A stretch of DNA of 64,000 bases from Pedobacter sp. L105 (GTDB lineage Bacteria; Bacteroidota; Bacteroidia; Sphingobacteriales; Sphingobacteriaceae), in assembly GCF_009765875.1 (NCBI RefSeq), contig NZ_LMUP01000014.1, forward strand, positions 620,001 to 684,000. Reading direction: 5' to 3'. The notes under the pieces are model-generated. The model had not been told where the DNA came from. It did not search any database and worked only from the letters and a program-made list of their open reading frames with translations. A program made the position numbers and the translations under genes. This document shows positions 27,503 to 36,928 of this stretch, piece after piece (within the stretch, counting starts at the first letter, position 1; each line of letters begins with the position of its first letter).

Positions 27503-27922
27503 ATGAATTCAAAACTTCTTGGTAGAAAAGTCAAAGCATATACACTTACAGAAATTCTGGTAGTACTTGTTATCATCGGTATTCTGGTTCTTCTTGCACT
27601 TCCTAATTTACTGCCCCTCATCACAAAAGCAAAAACTACGGAAGCAAAAATTCAACTGGAACATTTGACTACATTAGAAAAAAGTTTCTTTTACGAAAAA
27701 TCCAAATACAGTACCGACTTAACAGAAGTTGGATTTATTCAGGAAAAGTTAACTACAGATGGTAAAGACGGTAGGGCGAATTACAAAATCACTATTGTAA
27801 GTGCGAGTAACACTGGTTTTGTGGCCAGGGCTACTGCTGTAGCTGATTTTGATGGCGACGGTGTATATAACGTTTGGGAGATTGATCAGGATAAAAATCT
27901 AAAAGAAGTAACCCCAGACTAA
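27503..27922 (+). CDS. gspG: Major pseudopilin (GspG-like)
   Basis: 139 residues from the ATG at 27503; an in-frame TTG at 27494 is better spaced from the gagga at 27484-27488, so either may start it. The class III signal KVKA-YTLTE has glutamate at position +5 and a following hydrophobic helix (ILVVLVIIGILVLLALPNLL), the prepilin peptidase substrate pattern. The C-terminal DFDGDGVYNVWEID resembles the calcium-binding loop of GspG. It would polymerise into the pseudopilus. First gene of the operon, and the peptidase follows immediately. Confidence 0.85.
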   Translation: MNSKLLGRKVKAYTLTEILVVLVIIGILVLLALPNLLPLITKAKTTEAKIQLEHLTTLEKSFFYEKSKYSTDLTEVGFIQEKLTTDGKDGRANYKITIVSASNTGFVARATAVADFDGDGVYNVWEIDQDKNLKEVTPD

Positions 27923-28435
27923 ATGCTTTTACTGCAGTTGTTCATCCTAATCTGCCTGGGGCTCATCTGTTACCAGGATATGCGTTACCGTGCAGTATAC
28001 TGGATCTGCTTTCCTTTTTTAGGCATTTTATTGTTGTTATTTAAACAACAGCATACTTCAATGTATGATGTATTAACTGAAAGTGTTTATGCTTTTCTTT
28101 TTATTGGCATCCAATTCGTGTTGCTATCGCTTTATTTCTCACTGAAAAATAAAAGATTCATTAATATTACCCATCAATATCTTGGATGGGGAGATATCCT
28201 TTTCTTGTTAGCAATCACATTTTATTTATCTCCTGTCAATTATGTGCTGTTTTATGTGGGCAGCCTTATCGTTGTATTGCTTTATACCTTTACACAGCAA
28301 ATCTTACTGAAGAAGGTAAACCCTCAAATACCTTTGGCCGGATTACAGGCATTACTCCTTTGTTTTGTTCTTGTTTTTTCACTAATCAATCCGAGTTTCA
28401 AACTGTATACTGATTCCTGGATCTATGGAATTTAA
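27923..28435 (+). CDS. Prepilin peptidase (A24 family, short form)
   Basis: 170 residues, polytopic (about five or six membrane segments). Both catalytic aspartates are visible: YQDMRYR (residue 18) and LGWGDILFL (GxGD-type motif, about residue 92). The N-terminal cytoplasmic methyltransferase domain of PilD/GspO is missing, so it resembles minimal A24 peptidases that cleave but do not N-methylate. Substrates would be the three pseudopilin-like proteins of this operon. It overlaps the next gene by 11 bp. Confidence 0.85.
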   Translation: MLLLQLFILICLGLICYQDMRYRAVYWICFPFLGILLLLFKQQHTSMYDVLTESVYAFLFIGIQFVLLSLYFSLKNKRFINITHQYLGWGDILFLLAITFYLSPVNYVLFYVGSLIVVLLYTFTQQILLKKVNPQIPLAGLQALLLCFVLVFSLINPSFKLYTDSWIYGI

Positions 28436-29840
28436 CCCATCCTTTTTAACTGCGTTAACTAAAGATCAGGCCTGGCATTACCGGGTACTGCCGAAATCAA
28501 ATGATGAAGCAGGACTGGCCTTGCTTTGTGATGAAACGGAAAGTATAAGCATTCTTTCCGATGAGCTGGAAATTGTTTTGGGCAGAAGAATTGTCCTGGA
28601 ACCTTTGCCTGTAACTACAATAAGTATGCTCCTTAACCAGCATTATCCCAAAGAGAACGGTCAGCACCAATTTCAAAAGATGACACTGGCCATTGAAGGG
28701 GATGGCTTTTTAAATGATCTGATCCGTGAAGCGAGAACGTTGAAAAGCAGTGATATCCATATTGAGATCTACGAAGAACATTGTCGGGTAAGGATCCGTA
28801 TCGATGGCATGATGGTAGAGCGGTATGTACTAAAAAAAACTGAATACCCAGCCCTGATTAACAAGATCAAGATCATGGCCAACCTTGATATTGCAGAAAA
28901 ACGTTTGCCACAGGATGGCCGGATCAATTTTAAACATGGAGAAGAAGCTTTTGATATCAGGGTTTCCGTTCTGCCTACTTTACATGGAGAAAAAGTAGTG
29001 CTGCGTTTATTAAATAACAATGCGGCTAATATCGATCTGAAGCATGTGGGCTTTTCGGAATTCGACCTGGAAAATTACCTACAAGGAGTAAAAAGACCCA
29101 ATGGGATCATCCTGATCAGCGGACCCACAGGATCTGGTAAAACCACTACATTATATGCTACACTCAAATACCTGAACAAGGAGACAAGAAATATCCTGAC
29201 GATTGAAGACCCGATTGAATATACCCTCCAGGGAATTAACCAGGTGCAGCTCAAAGAAAGTATCGGACTAACCTTCGCTTCAGCGCTGCGAACTTTTTTA
29301 AGGCAGGACCCGGATGTGATCATGGTTGGAGAGATCCGCGATCCTGAAACCGCCAATATGGCCATAAGGGCAGCATTAACTGGTCACCTTGTGCTTTCCA
29401 CTGTCCATACCAATTCGGCATGGGGCACCGTATCCCGTTTAATGGACATGGGGATACCACCGTTTCTGGTTGCCAATACGCTGAACACCTCTGTGGCACA
29501 GCGGCTGATCCGTTTGCTGTGCACAAGCTGTAAAGAACAGGCACCTTTTGATCCATCTTCCTATCCCAAGCAGTTCAAACCCTTTGCACCGGTAAGTCAC
29601 CACTATCTGGCAAAGGGCTGTGAGAAATGTTATTACACTGGCTACAGCGGAAGAAAGGCGGTTTACGAAGTGATCCCGCTTGATCATGAACTTACCCAGG
29701 AAATTAAACAGGGAAATCTATATATCAACCCCCTGCTGGAAGAACGCGGAATTAAAACACTTGGCGAAAATGCTTTTGCTTTATTTATCAAAGGCGACAC
29801 TACGATTGAAGAAATATACCCACTACTTTTTACCAATTGA
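28425..29840 (+). CDS. gspE: Secretion ATPase GspE/PilB
   Basis: 471 residues. Walker A ISGPTGSGKTTTLYATL (about 230-245), the Asp box, Walker B RQDPDVIMVGEIRDPE (about 293-308), the His box TGHLVLSTVHTN and a four-cysteine zinc site (CTSC near 365, CEKC near 399) identify the assembly ATPase of type II secretion and type IV pili. It drives pseudopilus extension at the inner membrane. The N-terminal region (about 100 residues) is shorter than in typical GspE. No retraction ATPase (PilT) occurs in the window, so a secretion-type machine is more likely than a twitching pilus. Confidence 0.92.
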   Translation: MEFNPSFLTALTKDQAWHYRVLPKSNDEAGLALLCDETESISILSDELEIVLGRRIVLEPLPVTTISMLLNQHYPKENGQHQFQKMTLAIEGDGFLNDLIREARTLKSSDIHIEIYEEHCRVRIRIDGMMVERYVLKKTEYPALINKIKIMANLDIAEKRLPQDGRINFKHGEEAFDIRVSVLPTLHGEKVVLRLLNNNAANIDLKHVGFSEFDLENYLQGVKRPNGIILISGPTGSGKTTTLYATLKYLNKETRNILTIEDPIEYTLQGINQVQLKESIGLTFASALRTFLRQDPDVIMVGEIRDPETANMAIRAALTGHLVLSTVHTNSAWGTVSRLMDMGIPPFLVANTLNTSVAQRLIRLLCTSCKEQAPFDPSSYPKQFKPFAPVSHHYLAKGCEKCYYTGYSGRKAVYEVIPLDHELTQEIKQGNLYINPLLEERGIKTLGENAFALFIKGDTTIEEIYPLLFTN

Positions 29841-31798
29841 TGAGGAACTTATACAAACGATTTCAACTATTTAAAGTGATACTTTTAAGTGTCCTGCTTT
29901 TATTGATCCATAGTAGTTTGGTGTCTGCACAGACCCAGAATACTGATGAGCGGGTAAGGGCCGTTAAAGAACGCCTAAATAACCTGGCTATCACAGTTCC
30001 CGGGTTAAACCAGGTGGTGAAAATGAATGTTTCCGGCGTCTCGGCACAGGAGTTCCTCCGGGCTTTAGCTGAGGCTAATAACCTGAACATCAATATTGAT
30101 CCAATGCTTAACTTTAAGGTATACAATAATTTTACCAATGAGACTGCGCTAAATGTTCTGGTATTCCTTACCAAAGAGTATAATGTTGATATCAACCTGA
30201 TTGGTTCTATTATGACCATCACTAAGGTTGCTGAGCCTAAAGTGGTCATCCCCGTTAAGGAGATCAGCGCCCGTTATGACGGACAGAGGAACACATTAAG
30301 CCTGGAACTGAACAATGATACCCTTTCAAAAGTAGCACGTAAGATTACGCAGATCTCCGGCAAAAATGTGGTAGTTCCATACGCACTATTAAATAAACTG
30401 GTTTCTGGTTTTTTCTCTGATGCTCCTTTTGAAACTGCACTGGAAAAACTTGCTTATGCCAATCAATTGAAATTGGTGAAAACCAATGATAATGTATTCG
30501 TTATTGAAGCCCTGGGAGAAAATGAAGAACTATATATCAATGGAGATAAAAACACATCCGTAAGGAGGAACCTGAAGCCTGCCAGTCCTGCTGCCACAGG
30601 AGGTGGAAACTTTCGTATCCAGGGAGGCACGATAGGCGGTAAAAAAGTGATCAGCATAGATGCGGTAAACGTAAACATGGCAGATATCGTAAAAAATGCA
30701 GCCCAGGAAGTGAATGCCAATTATTTCCTCTATACGGACATCAAAGGGACTATTACTCTGCGGGTAAACGACATCAGTTATGAGAACCTGCTGACTGCTG
30801 TTTTTCAGGGCACTGATTATACCTACCGTGTAGAAAACGGTATATTTTTGATTGGTGACAGGAAATCTGAAGGCCTGCGTGCCCATAAGCTGGTCCAGCT
30901 GCAGAACCGCTCCCTTGATACGATCCAGAATATGATTCCAACGGAATGGAAAAAAGGAGTGGAGATCAAAGAATTCAGGGAACAAAACACATTGTTGTTA
31001 TCAGGTTCCTCGCCACAGGTCAATGAAATTGAAGCTTTTATTAAACAGCTGGATAAAATGGTGCCGATGGTACTGATCGAAGTAACGATGATTGATATTC
31101 ATAAGAGTAACGGTATAAAGACAGGGATTAGCATGGGAACTTCAGATAGTGTGAAAACAGGAGGTACCGTCTTTCCCGGACTCGATTACACTTTTGGTTC
31201 TAAATCCATCAATAACTTTTTATCCCATATCGGCTTAAATAAGTCGGTCAATCTGGGGCATGTAACGCCCAATTTTTATGTAAGCCTGAGTGCACTGGAA
31301 ACCAATAGTAATGTGGATGTACGCTCTGTACCTAAACTATCAACCTTAAACGGACATACTGCAACACTGAGTATAGGAAATACAGAATATTACAGCACCT
31401 CAACCCAAAATGTGATCCCGTCATTAACTACACAAACAGTAGTTACGCAGCAATATACAGCAGTGGCAGCCAACCTGGAAATTGGTATTAAACCGGTCAT
31501 CTCTGGCGATAATGAGATCACTTTAGGGATAAAAGTGAACATCACCGACTTTGTTGGTACACCTCCCGTCAATGCACCACCACCAACATCAACCAGTAAG
31601 TTCGAGTCTATTATCAGGGCAAGAAATGAAGACATGATTGTACTTGGCGGTATAGAGAGAACGGAGAAAACAGAAAGCGGTTCCGGAGTTCCGATCTTAT
31701 CGCGGATCCCTGTACTGAAATGGCTTTTTAGCAGTCGCAGTAATTCAACTGACAAAGTAGTCACTATCGTATTTATCAAACCAACCATTATCTATTAA
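29840..31798 (+). CDS. gspD: Outer-membrane secretin GspD/PilQ
   Basis: 652 residues from the ATG at 29840, overlapping the gspE stop by one base; the in-frame TTG at 29837 is rejected. Signal peptide to about residue 31 (SLVSA-Q). N-terminal periplasmic N-domains follow (LNQVVKMNVSGVSAQEFLRA, LAEANNLNINIDP), then a secretin domain with VDVRSVPKLSTLNGHTATL, IVLGGIERTEKTESG and GVPILSRIPVLKWLFSS. It forms the multimeric outer-membrane channel. No separate pilotin was identified; the lipoprotein at 33583 is a candidate. Confidence 0.9.
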   Translation: MRNLYKRFQLFKVILLSVLLLLIHSSLVSAQTQNTDERVRAVKERLNNLAITVPGLNQVVKMNVSGVSAQEFLRALAEANNLNINIDPMLNFKVYNNFTNETALNVLVFLTKEYNVDINLIGSIMTITKVAEPKVVIPVKEISARYDGQRNTLSLELNNDTLSKVARKITQISGKNVVVPYALLNKLVSGFFSDAPFETALEKLAYANQLKLVKTNDNVFVIEALGENEELYINGDKNTSVRRNLKPASPAATGGGNFRIQGGTIGGKKVISIDAVNVNMADIVKNAAQEVNANYFLYTDIKGTITLRVNDISYENLLTAVFQGTDYTYRVENGIFLIGDRKSEGLRAHKLVQLQNRSLDTIQNMIPTEWKKGVEIKEFREQNTLLLSGSSPQVNEIEAFIKQLDKMVPMVLIEVTMIDIHKSNGIKTGISMGTSDSVKTGGTVFPGLDYTFGSKSINNFLSHIGLNKSVNLGHVTPNFYVSLSALETNSNVDVRSVPKLSTLNGHTATLSIGNTEYYSTSTQNVIPSLTTQTVVTQQYTAVAANLEIGIKPVISGDNEITLGIKVNITDFVGTPPVNAPPPTSTSKFESIIRARNEDMIVLGGIERTEKTESGSGVPILSRIPVLKWLFSSRSNSTDKVVTIVFIKPTIIY

Positions 31799-31799
31799 T

Positions 31800-33017
31800 A
31801 TGAACCTGGGAATGAACATGCCAATGGGGATGAATGCCAGTGCCGGTGCAGAAGTGCAGCTTCTTGCAGACGGTACGTATGACATTCGCCTGGTGCAGCT
31901 TTCCCTGCAGAAAAAGCTGCTGCATATTGAGGAAAAAAAACAATTCAATTTGGGGTTGGATCAGCTCAAAAAGATAACACTTAAAGGTCCTCTGGCAATT
32001 ACACTGACGGGGCGAGGGGTACTGATCAAAAAAACAGCCAGGCTGGAAAGCCTGACTGAACAAAGTCTCAGACACTTGTTCCCTGGATTTAAAGCCGAAG
32101 AATTCTATCTGCAGCATTTTAAATCGGCCGACCATTCTTTCGTTGCTTTCGTGAGAAAGGAACTGGCAGATCCTGTATTATTAGCCTTTAAAAAACTGGG
32201 CGCTGAAGTCCTGTTATTTGGCTTAGGTCCTTTTGTGGTTGACCAGGTCATTCCACAGCTTAATAATTACGAGGGCGACCTGATTTTTGATGGACATCAG
32301 GTTAGGCTCAATGCGCAGAAAGCCTGGCTGGACTACCAGTTTACCGCAGGTTTGAAAAATGAATTTGACCTGAAGCTGGGGATAGAACTGATTCCAGAGC
32401 AATTCTTACTCGCTTACGCCGCCGCTTTTCAGCTGATCTTAAATGATAGGCTGGAGCTGGTAGAAGTTGAATCAGAGGAAGTTAAACATGCTTTAACTGA
32501 GTTTAATGCAAAATTGAAATTTCAAAAAAACGGGGCTGCAGTGCTGATTTCCTTTTTTGTTTTGTTGCTGCTTAATTTCCTGATTTTTAGTTTTTATCAT
32601 TCAGCTAACGGGCAGCTGGCAGGTAAAGCAGGACAGCGTTCTGATCTCTATGCCGGGCGTCAAAAACTGGAAACCGAAGTCAAAGAGAAGGAAAAACAAG
32701 TGAAACAGCTGGGCTGGAACCATGGTGAGCATTATGCCTACTTATGCGACCAGATTGGACAGACGGTTCCCGGAACCATTCTTTTAACTGAAATTTCTGT
32801 TAATGCGATCAAAGGAAATAGTACAGGTTCTCCAGACAAAAATGAGCTGGAAACCGGAAGTATGCGCATCACCGGGCAATCGGCAAGTGTATATGTGATT
32901 AACGACTGGATCTATGCCCTGAAACAAAAACCATGGGTAAAAGCCCTTCAGCTGCAAAAATATGCAACGGACGATCAAAAAGGGGTACAGGTATTTACAT
33001 TCTTATTAAACTATTAA
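31800..33017 (+). CDS. GspL/PilN-like inner-membrane platform protein
   Basis: 405 residues: a cytoplasmic N-terminal part of about 240 residues, one membrane helix (about 246-264, VLISFFVLLLLNFLIFSFY), a coiled-coil stretch (RQKLETEVKEKEKQVKQLGW) and a small periplasmic domain (VPGTILLTEISVN). This topology matches GspL, or a PilM-PilN fusion, which docks the ATPase to the inner membrane. Sequence identity to those families is low by eye, so the call rests on topology and operon position. It follows gspD by one base. Confidence 0.6.
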   Translation: MNLGMNMPMGMNASAGAEVQLLADGTYDIRLVQLSLQKKLLHIEEKKQFNLGLDQLKKITLKGPLAITLTGRGVLIKKTARLESLTEQSLRHLFPGFKAEEFYLQHFKSADHSFVAFVRKELADPVLLAFKKLGAEVLLFGLGPFVVDQVIPQLNNYEGDLIFDGHQVRLNAQKAWLDYQFTAGLKNEFDLKLGIELIPEQFLLAYAAAFQLILNDRLELVEVESEEVKHALTEFNAKLKFQKNGAAVLISFFVLLLLNFLIFSFYHSANGQLAGKAGQRSDLYAGRQKLETEVKEKEKQVKQLGWNHGEHYAYLCDQIGQTVPGTILLTEISVNAIKGNSTGSPDKNELETGSMRITGQSASVYVINDWIYALKQKPWVKALQLQKYATDDQKGVQVFTFLLNY

Positions 33018-33020
33018 ACG

Positions 33021-33566
33021 ATGCTGCGCAAAATGAGTTATCGCCAAAAGAATAAATTACTATTCCCCGTAGCAGGGGCAGGTATTTTATTGTGCTGGAT
33101 TTTCGCTTTTAGCCGCACAGTTGAGGCGGTTCAGCTAAACCGGGAATTAAATGGACAGGTGGTTCAGAATGAAGATCTTTCTTTTAATCCGGTTCATGCA
33201 CAACGAAAACTGGATGCTTTGCAAAGTATTGTCAAATCTTATCAGATCAATGAAACTACCTGGAGTAATGAATTGTGGCTGAAGGCTTCGGCGATGGCGA
33301 TGAAGCGGCATGTTGGCATAGATTATACACTAACCAGGCCTTCGGCCGAGAAGGATACTACCCAGCTGGGCAAAACAGAAATGCTGTATTGTTATGGTAA
33401 TTATTCGCAGCTGGTGGGATTGATCGATACCCTGGAACGTGCACCGGCCATAGGGAAGATCTCAGCCTTACAAATTAAATCGCCAAAGCCAGATGTAATT
33501 GGCGAACGTGCACATCAATGTATTTTAAAAATAGAATTCAGAGGGATGCCTCATGAACGTGAATAA
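33021..33566 (+). CDS. GspM/PilO-like inner-membrane protein
   Basis: 181 residues with one N-terminal membrane helix (about 13-30, LLFPVAGAGILLCWIFAF), a short coil and a periplasmic ferredoxin-like-sized domain (YCYGNYSQLVGLIDTLERAP, ISALQIKSPKPD) of the GspM/PilO type. It follows the GspL-like gene by 3 bases, as GspM follows GspL in classic operons. The two would form the periplasmic-facing platform around GspF. Confidence 0.65.
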   Translation: MLRKMSYRQKNKLLFPVAGAGILLCWIFAFSRTVEAVQLNRELNGQVVQNEDLSFNPVHAQRKLDALQSIVKSYQINETTWSNELWLKASAMAMKRHVGIDYTLTRPSAEKDTTQLGKTEMLYCYGNYSQLVGLIDTLERAPAIGKISALQIKSPKPDVIGERAHQCILKIEFRGMPHERE

Positions 33567-33582
33567 ATTAAAAAATTATAGG

Positions 33583-34527
33583 ATGAAAGTTAATAGCTTA
33601 ACCAAGATTATTGTTTTATTAGTGTTTTTCATCAGTGGTTGCAAGGAATTTTTTGAACCTAATATCGAGAAAAAGAATGTAGTATTACTGGCTCCCGTTG
33701 ATGGAACCGCCAGTGCATTATATACACAGACGTTCTGGTGGAATGAAGTTGATGATGCACTGCATTATCGATTACAAGTGGTATCGCCCGACTTTATCAA
33801 TACACAGCGACTGATATTGGATACGCTGATCACAGGTAATAAATTTAATTTCACTATGGACCCAGGCTATTACCAGTGGAGGGTAAGGGCCGAAAACGGA
33901 AGTACCCAGACGCCATACACAGTTGCGGGCTTCGTCATTTATTCCAGCTCAGTAAAAGCACAGCAGCCTCAGTTAGTATCGCCGGTTAATAACCTGCTGA
34001 CCAATGTGAGCAGCGCCACTTTTAAATGGCTGAAGTTATATGGGGCCGATAAGTACCATCTGGAAGTAGATACCAATAACTTCGCTGATACCACTGTACT
34101 TTTCCTCGATAAAACCATCCCTGATCTTCAGTACACTACCACTTTATCAAAAGATAAAATTTATCAGTGGCGCGTAAAAGCTTTAAACGATACGGCATCC
34201 TCAAAATGGTCGGCAGTTCAGAATTTTACTTTTGACAGTACTCCGCCTGCGCAGATCGTCCTGACGGCCCCTGCAACGGCAGCATCTGTAGCTTCTCCTG
34301 TTACCTTAACCTGGGGCGCAGAAAGCACTGCAGCAAAATATCAGCTGTATGTTTATAAAAGTGATCAGACCACCGCTTATAGTAGCAGTTATCCGCAAAC
34401 GGTAACCGGTACCTCAGCTACTTTTACAGGCACAAGCGGAGATAAAGTTTACTGGCAGGTGCGTGCAATTGACGCAGTAGGAAACGTGGGTGCTTTTAGT
34501 ACACTTTGGAATTTTACTGTTCAATAG
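33583..34527 (+). CDS. Lipoprotein with three FN3-like domains
   Basis: 314 residues from the ATG at 33583; an ATG at 33553 would overlap the previous gene and add 10 residues before the signal. Lipobox FISGC places the acylated cysteine near residue 20. Three beta-sandwich domains of about 90 residues repeat the patterns FWWNEVDDALHYRLQVVS ... YQWRVRA, FKWLKLYGADKYHLEVDT ... YQWRVKA and LTWGAESTAAKYQLYVYK ... YWQVRAID. Probably attached to the outer membrane as part of the apparatus, perhaps as a pilotin or exit-site protein. Such a protein is not a standard T2SS component. Confidence 0.7.
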   Translation: MKVNSLTKIIVLLVFFISGCKEFFEPNIEKKNVVLLAPVDGTASALYTQTFWWNEVDDALHYRLQVVSPDFINTQRLILDTLITGNKFNFTMDPGYYQWRVRAENGSTQTPYTVAGFVIYSSSVKAQQPQLVSPVNNLLTNVSSATFKWLKLYGADKYHLEVDTNNFADTTVLFLDKTIPDLQYTTTLSKDKIYQWRVKALNDTASSKWSAVQNFTFDSTPPAQIVLTAPATAASVASPVTLTWGAESTAAKYQLYVYKSDQTTAYSSSYPQTVTGTSATFTGTSGDKVYWQVRAIDAVGNVGAFSTLWNFTVQ

Positions 34528-34530
34528 AAA

Positions 34531-35034
34531 ATGGAGGCTGCAAAAAACAAAAAGATGACTTACCTGCTCCTGTGCGCCGTTGCGGTGGTATGGGGCGTAA
34601 TCGTGTACCGTTTGTTTTTTAATGATCCGGTTGACGATGGATCTACCGGGTTTTTACAGCCAAAAACTGTCCATGAACCTTATAATCAATATGTGTCAAA
34701 AAATGACACCTTTAAATTGGCATTGAATTACCGGGATCCCTTCTTAGGTAAGCTCAATGACCAACCAGAAGTTGTGGTAAAGGTAATTCCGGCAGATCAT
34801 AAAACGACGGTCCCTGTTAAATTTGTTCCTCCTCCAATCAATTGGGCGGTGATCAAATATTCAGGGTACATCATCAACCCTAAAACCAAAAAGATTGTGG
34901 CTATTGTAATAGTGAATGATCACGAGCGAATGATGGGTGAAGGGGAACATTTTCAAGGGCTACAACTGCTAAAAAATAAAAAAGATTCTATCCTGGTCAG
35001 CTGGATGGGGAAACAAAAATATATCAAACAATGA
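34531..35034 (+). CDS. GspC/PilP-like periplasmic connector
   Basis: 167 residues: one N-terminal membrane helix (about 10-28, YLLLCAVAVVWGVIVYRLFF), a proline-containing linker with NYRDPFLGK (the DPF motif of PilP-type proteins), and a C-terminal beta domain (IKYSGYIINPKTKKIVAIVI, MMGEGEHFQGLQLL) fitting the GspC homology region. These link the inner-membrane platform to the secretin. Stop and next start overlap (ATGA). Confidence 0.65.
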   Translation: MEAAKNKKMTYLLLCAVAVVWGVIVYRLFFNDPVDDGSTGFLQPKTVHEPYNQYVSKNDTFKLALNYRDPFLGKLNDQPEVVVKVIPADHKTTVPVKFVPPPINWAVIKYSGYIINPKTKKIVAIVIVNDHERMMGEGEHFQGLQLLKNKKDSILVSWMGKQKYIKQ

Positions 35035-35669
35035 GTCGACTACAACAATACTTCCTGCAGATTTTTTTACCGTGTATTCTTTTTTCGGGAGTTGCTTCGG
35101 CACAGCAATCTTACGTAGACAAGTTTCTAAATCATGAGATTACGATAACTTATGATGACCATAAAGTTGTGGCCCATGTTAAACCTGCCGAAGATGTCTC
35201 TGTCACCAGCGACCGTCATTACTATTGGTTTGCCGGAAACAAAATCAACATTACCCAGGGCGGCTATAGTGAAAAATTACTAAATGGAGAATATCAGGAT
35301 TTTTATCAAAATAAAAATTTGAAAGAAGCAGGGGATTTTGACAAGGGCCTTAAATCCGGTATCTGGAAAAACTGGACGGAAGATGGCGTATTAAAAGATC
35401 AGTTTTCTTTTAGCAAAGGGAAAAAGAACGGGGCTTATTTTCTATTTGATGTACAGGGAAGGGTAACTGAAAAAGGTGGCTACCAGAATGATCTCCTCAA
35501 TGGAAAACAGGAGAGGTTTAGGGCTGACAGCACAGTAGTGCTCTATTACAAAGAGGGTAAGATCATCCACCGTAAAAGCTTCCTGCCAAAATTGCCTAAG
35601 CTGCCTAAATTTATGCAGAAAGTATTCCCTCCAAAAGCAGCCAGTCCTAAACAACCTATTCAACCATAA
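35031..35669 (+). CDS. Exported MORN-repeat protein
   Basis: 212 residues: signal peptide to about 24 (VASA-Q), then MORN/YwqK-like beta-hairpin repeats (LLNGEYQDFYQNKNLKEAGD, GLKSGIWKNWTEDGVLKDQF, GKKNGAYFLFDVQGRVTEKG, LLNGKQERFRADST) and a basic proline-rich end (KLPKLPKFMQKVFPPK). MORN-type proteins are usually scaffolds. Its place inside the secretion operon, overlapping the GspC/PilP-like gene, suggests a periplasmic accessory role. Not a standard T2SS gene. Confidence 0.7.
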   Translation: MSRLQQYFLQIFLPCILFSGVASAQQSYVDKFLNHEITITYDDHKVVAHVKPAEDVSVTSDRHYYWFAGNKINITQGGYSEKLLNGEYQDFYQNKNLKEAGDFDKGLKSGIWKNWTEDGVLKDQFSFSKGKKNGAYFLFDVQGRVTEKGGYQNDLLNGKQERFRADSTVVLYYKEGKIIHRKSFLPKLPKLPKFMQKVFPPKAASPKQPIQP

Positions 35670-35671
35670 AG

Positions 35672-36928
35672 ATGATCAAGGCGGCGGCATTATATCTTGT
35701 CATTATCATTTCCCTGATGATTGCCGTCATCTCAGCTTCGTTGTTGTCTATTGGTTTTTATTACCGGCTGGAACATCAAAAAAAAGCAAGGCTGGATAGG
35801 CTGAATTCAAATCTGGAATCCGGAACAGCCATTTTACTGTCTCCAAGTTATACCATGATTGATACCGTGCAGCACAAAGATTTGTATAGTGATGGGAAAG
35901 ATAGTGTGTTGCTGCAGTCTATGTATTGGGGTGTTTTTCAGCTCAATACGGTAAAAACATTTGAATTAAGGGATACCCTCCAGCATTCCTTTTTAACCGG
36001 ACTGACAGATAATGATGCTGCTGCGATTTATTTAGCTGATGAAGACCGCCCATTATCGCTTAGTGGGGATACGCGGATCACAGGTGATGGTGAACTACCA
36101 AAATCAGGATTAAAACAATCTTATGTGGATGGTAAATCATACACAGGAAAAACACTGATCACTGGTAAGATTAAAGTCAGTACCCGTGATTTGCCTGGGC
36201 TCGAAGAGAAACAGATCACTGAATTGATCAAGCCTTTTACCGCTGATGCATCTTCAACGTCTTCAGCCCGTTTAAGTCTTAGCGCTAAAGACTCTGTGTT
36301 TAACTCATTTTTTAACCCGGTACTTGTTTACCAGCTTAAAGCCAGTCAAAAAGAGATTTCAGGAATTAAATTAAAAGGTAAAGTGGTCTTGATTTCGGAT
36401 ACTACGCTTACCCTTGATCAGGACCTGACGCTGGAAGACGTATTGATTTATGCGCCAGCTATCCTGGTGAAGGATGGGTTTAAAGGTTCCTGTCAGCTCT
36501 TCGCACGGGATTCTATTATTATAGGGAAAAATTGTGATTTTCTATATCCTTCATTTGCCGGGGTCTTTAAACCAGAAAAAGGTAAACTCCAGTCAAAGAT
36601 CGTATTAGGGCAGGATAGTCATTTTGCGGGAACATTGCTCAGTTATGAAAAAACGCGAAGTGACCTGCAAACGATGATCTCCCTGGGTAAGGGAACAACA
36701 GTAAAAGGGGAGGTTTACGCTACCGGTTACATTAAACTTGAAGCTCCGGTATCAGTTTACGGAAAAGTTTATGCCAAGAGGTTTCTGATGCAAAAATCAT
36801 TTTCCCTTTATGAGAATTACCTGATTGATGTGGTGCTGAACAGAAATTTATTAAGTAAATATTACCTGAGTTCTTTTTTGCTGAAAAATGCAACTCAGGA
36901 TAAACAGGTATTGAAATGGCTCAACTAA
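35672..36928 (+). CDS. PilX/GspK-like membrane protein with a beta-helical C-terminus
   Basis: 418 residues: N-terminal hydrophobic helix (5-28, AALYLVIIISLMIAVISASL) without the usual prepilin glutamate, then a large soluble part. Residues about 230-375 have short-strand repeats (LTLDQDLTLEDVLIYAPAIL, SIIIGKNCDFLYP, GTTVKGEVYATGYIKLEAPV) resembling bactofilin or polymer-forming beta-helices. Position before two minor pseudopilins fits a GspK/PilX-like tip or assembly protein. It overlaps the next gene by 13 bp. Confidence 0.5.
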   Translation: MIKAAALYLVIIISLMIAVISASLLSIGFYYRLEHQKKARLDRLNSNLESGTAILLSPSYTMIDTVQHKDLYSDGKDSVLLQSMYWGVFQLNTVKTFELRDTLQHSFLTGLTDNDAAAIYLADEDRPLSLSGDTRITGDGELPKSGLKQSYVDGKSYTGKTLITGKIKVSTRDLPGLEEKQITELIKPFTADASSTSSARLSLSAKDSVFNSFFNPVLVYQLKASQKEISGIKLKGKVVLISDTTLTLDQDLTLEDVLIYAPAILVKDGFKGSCQLFARDSIIIGKNCDFLYPSFAGVFKPEKGKLQSKIVLGQDSHFAGTLLSYEKTRSDLQTMISLGKGTTVKGEVYATGYIKLEAPVSVYGKVYAKRFLMQKSFSLYENYLIDVVLNRNLLSKYYLSSFLLKNATQDKQVLKWLN

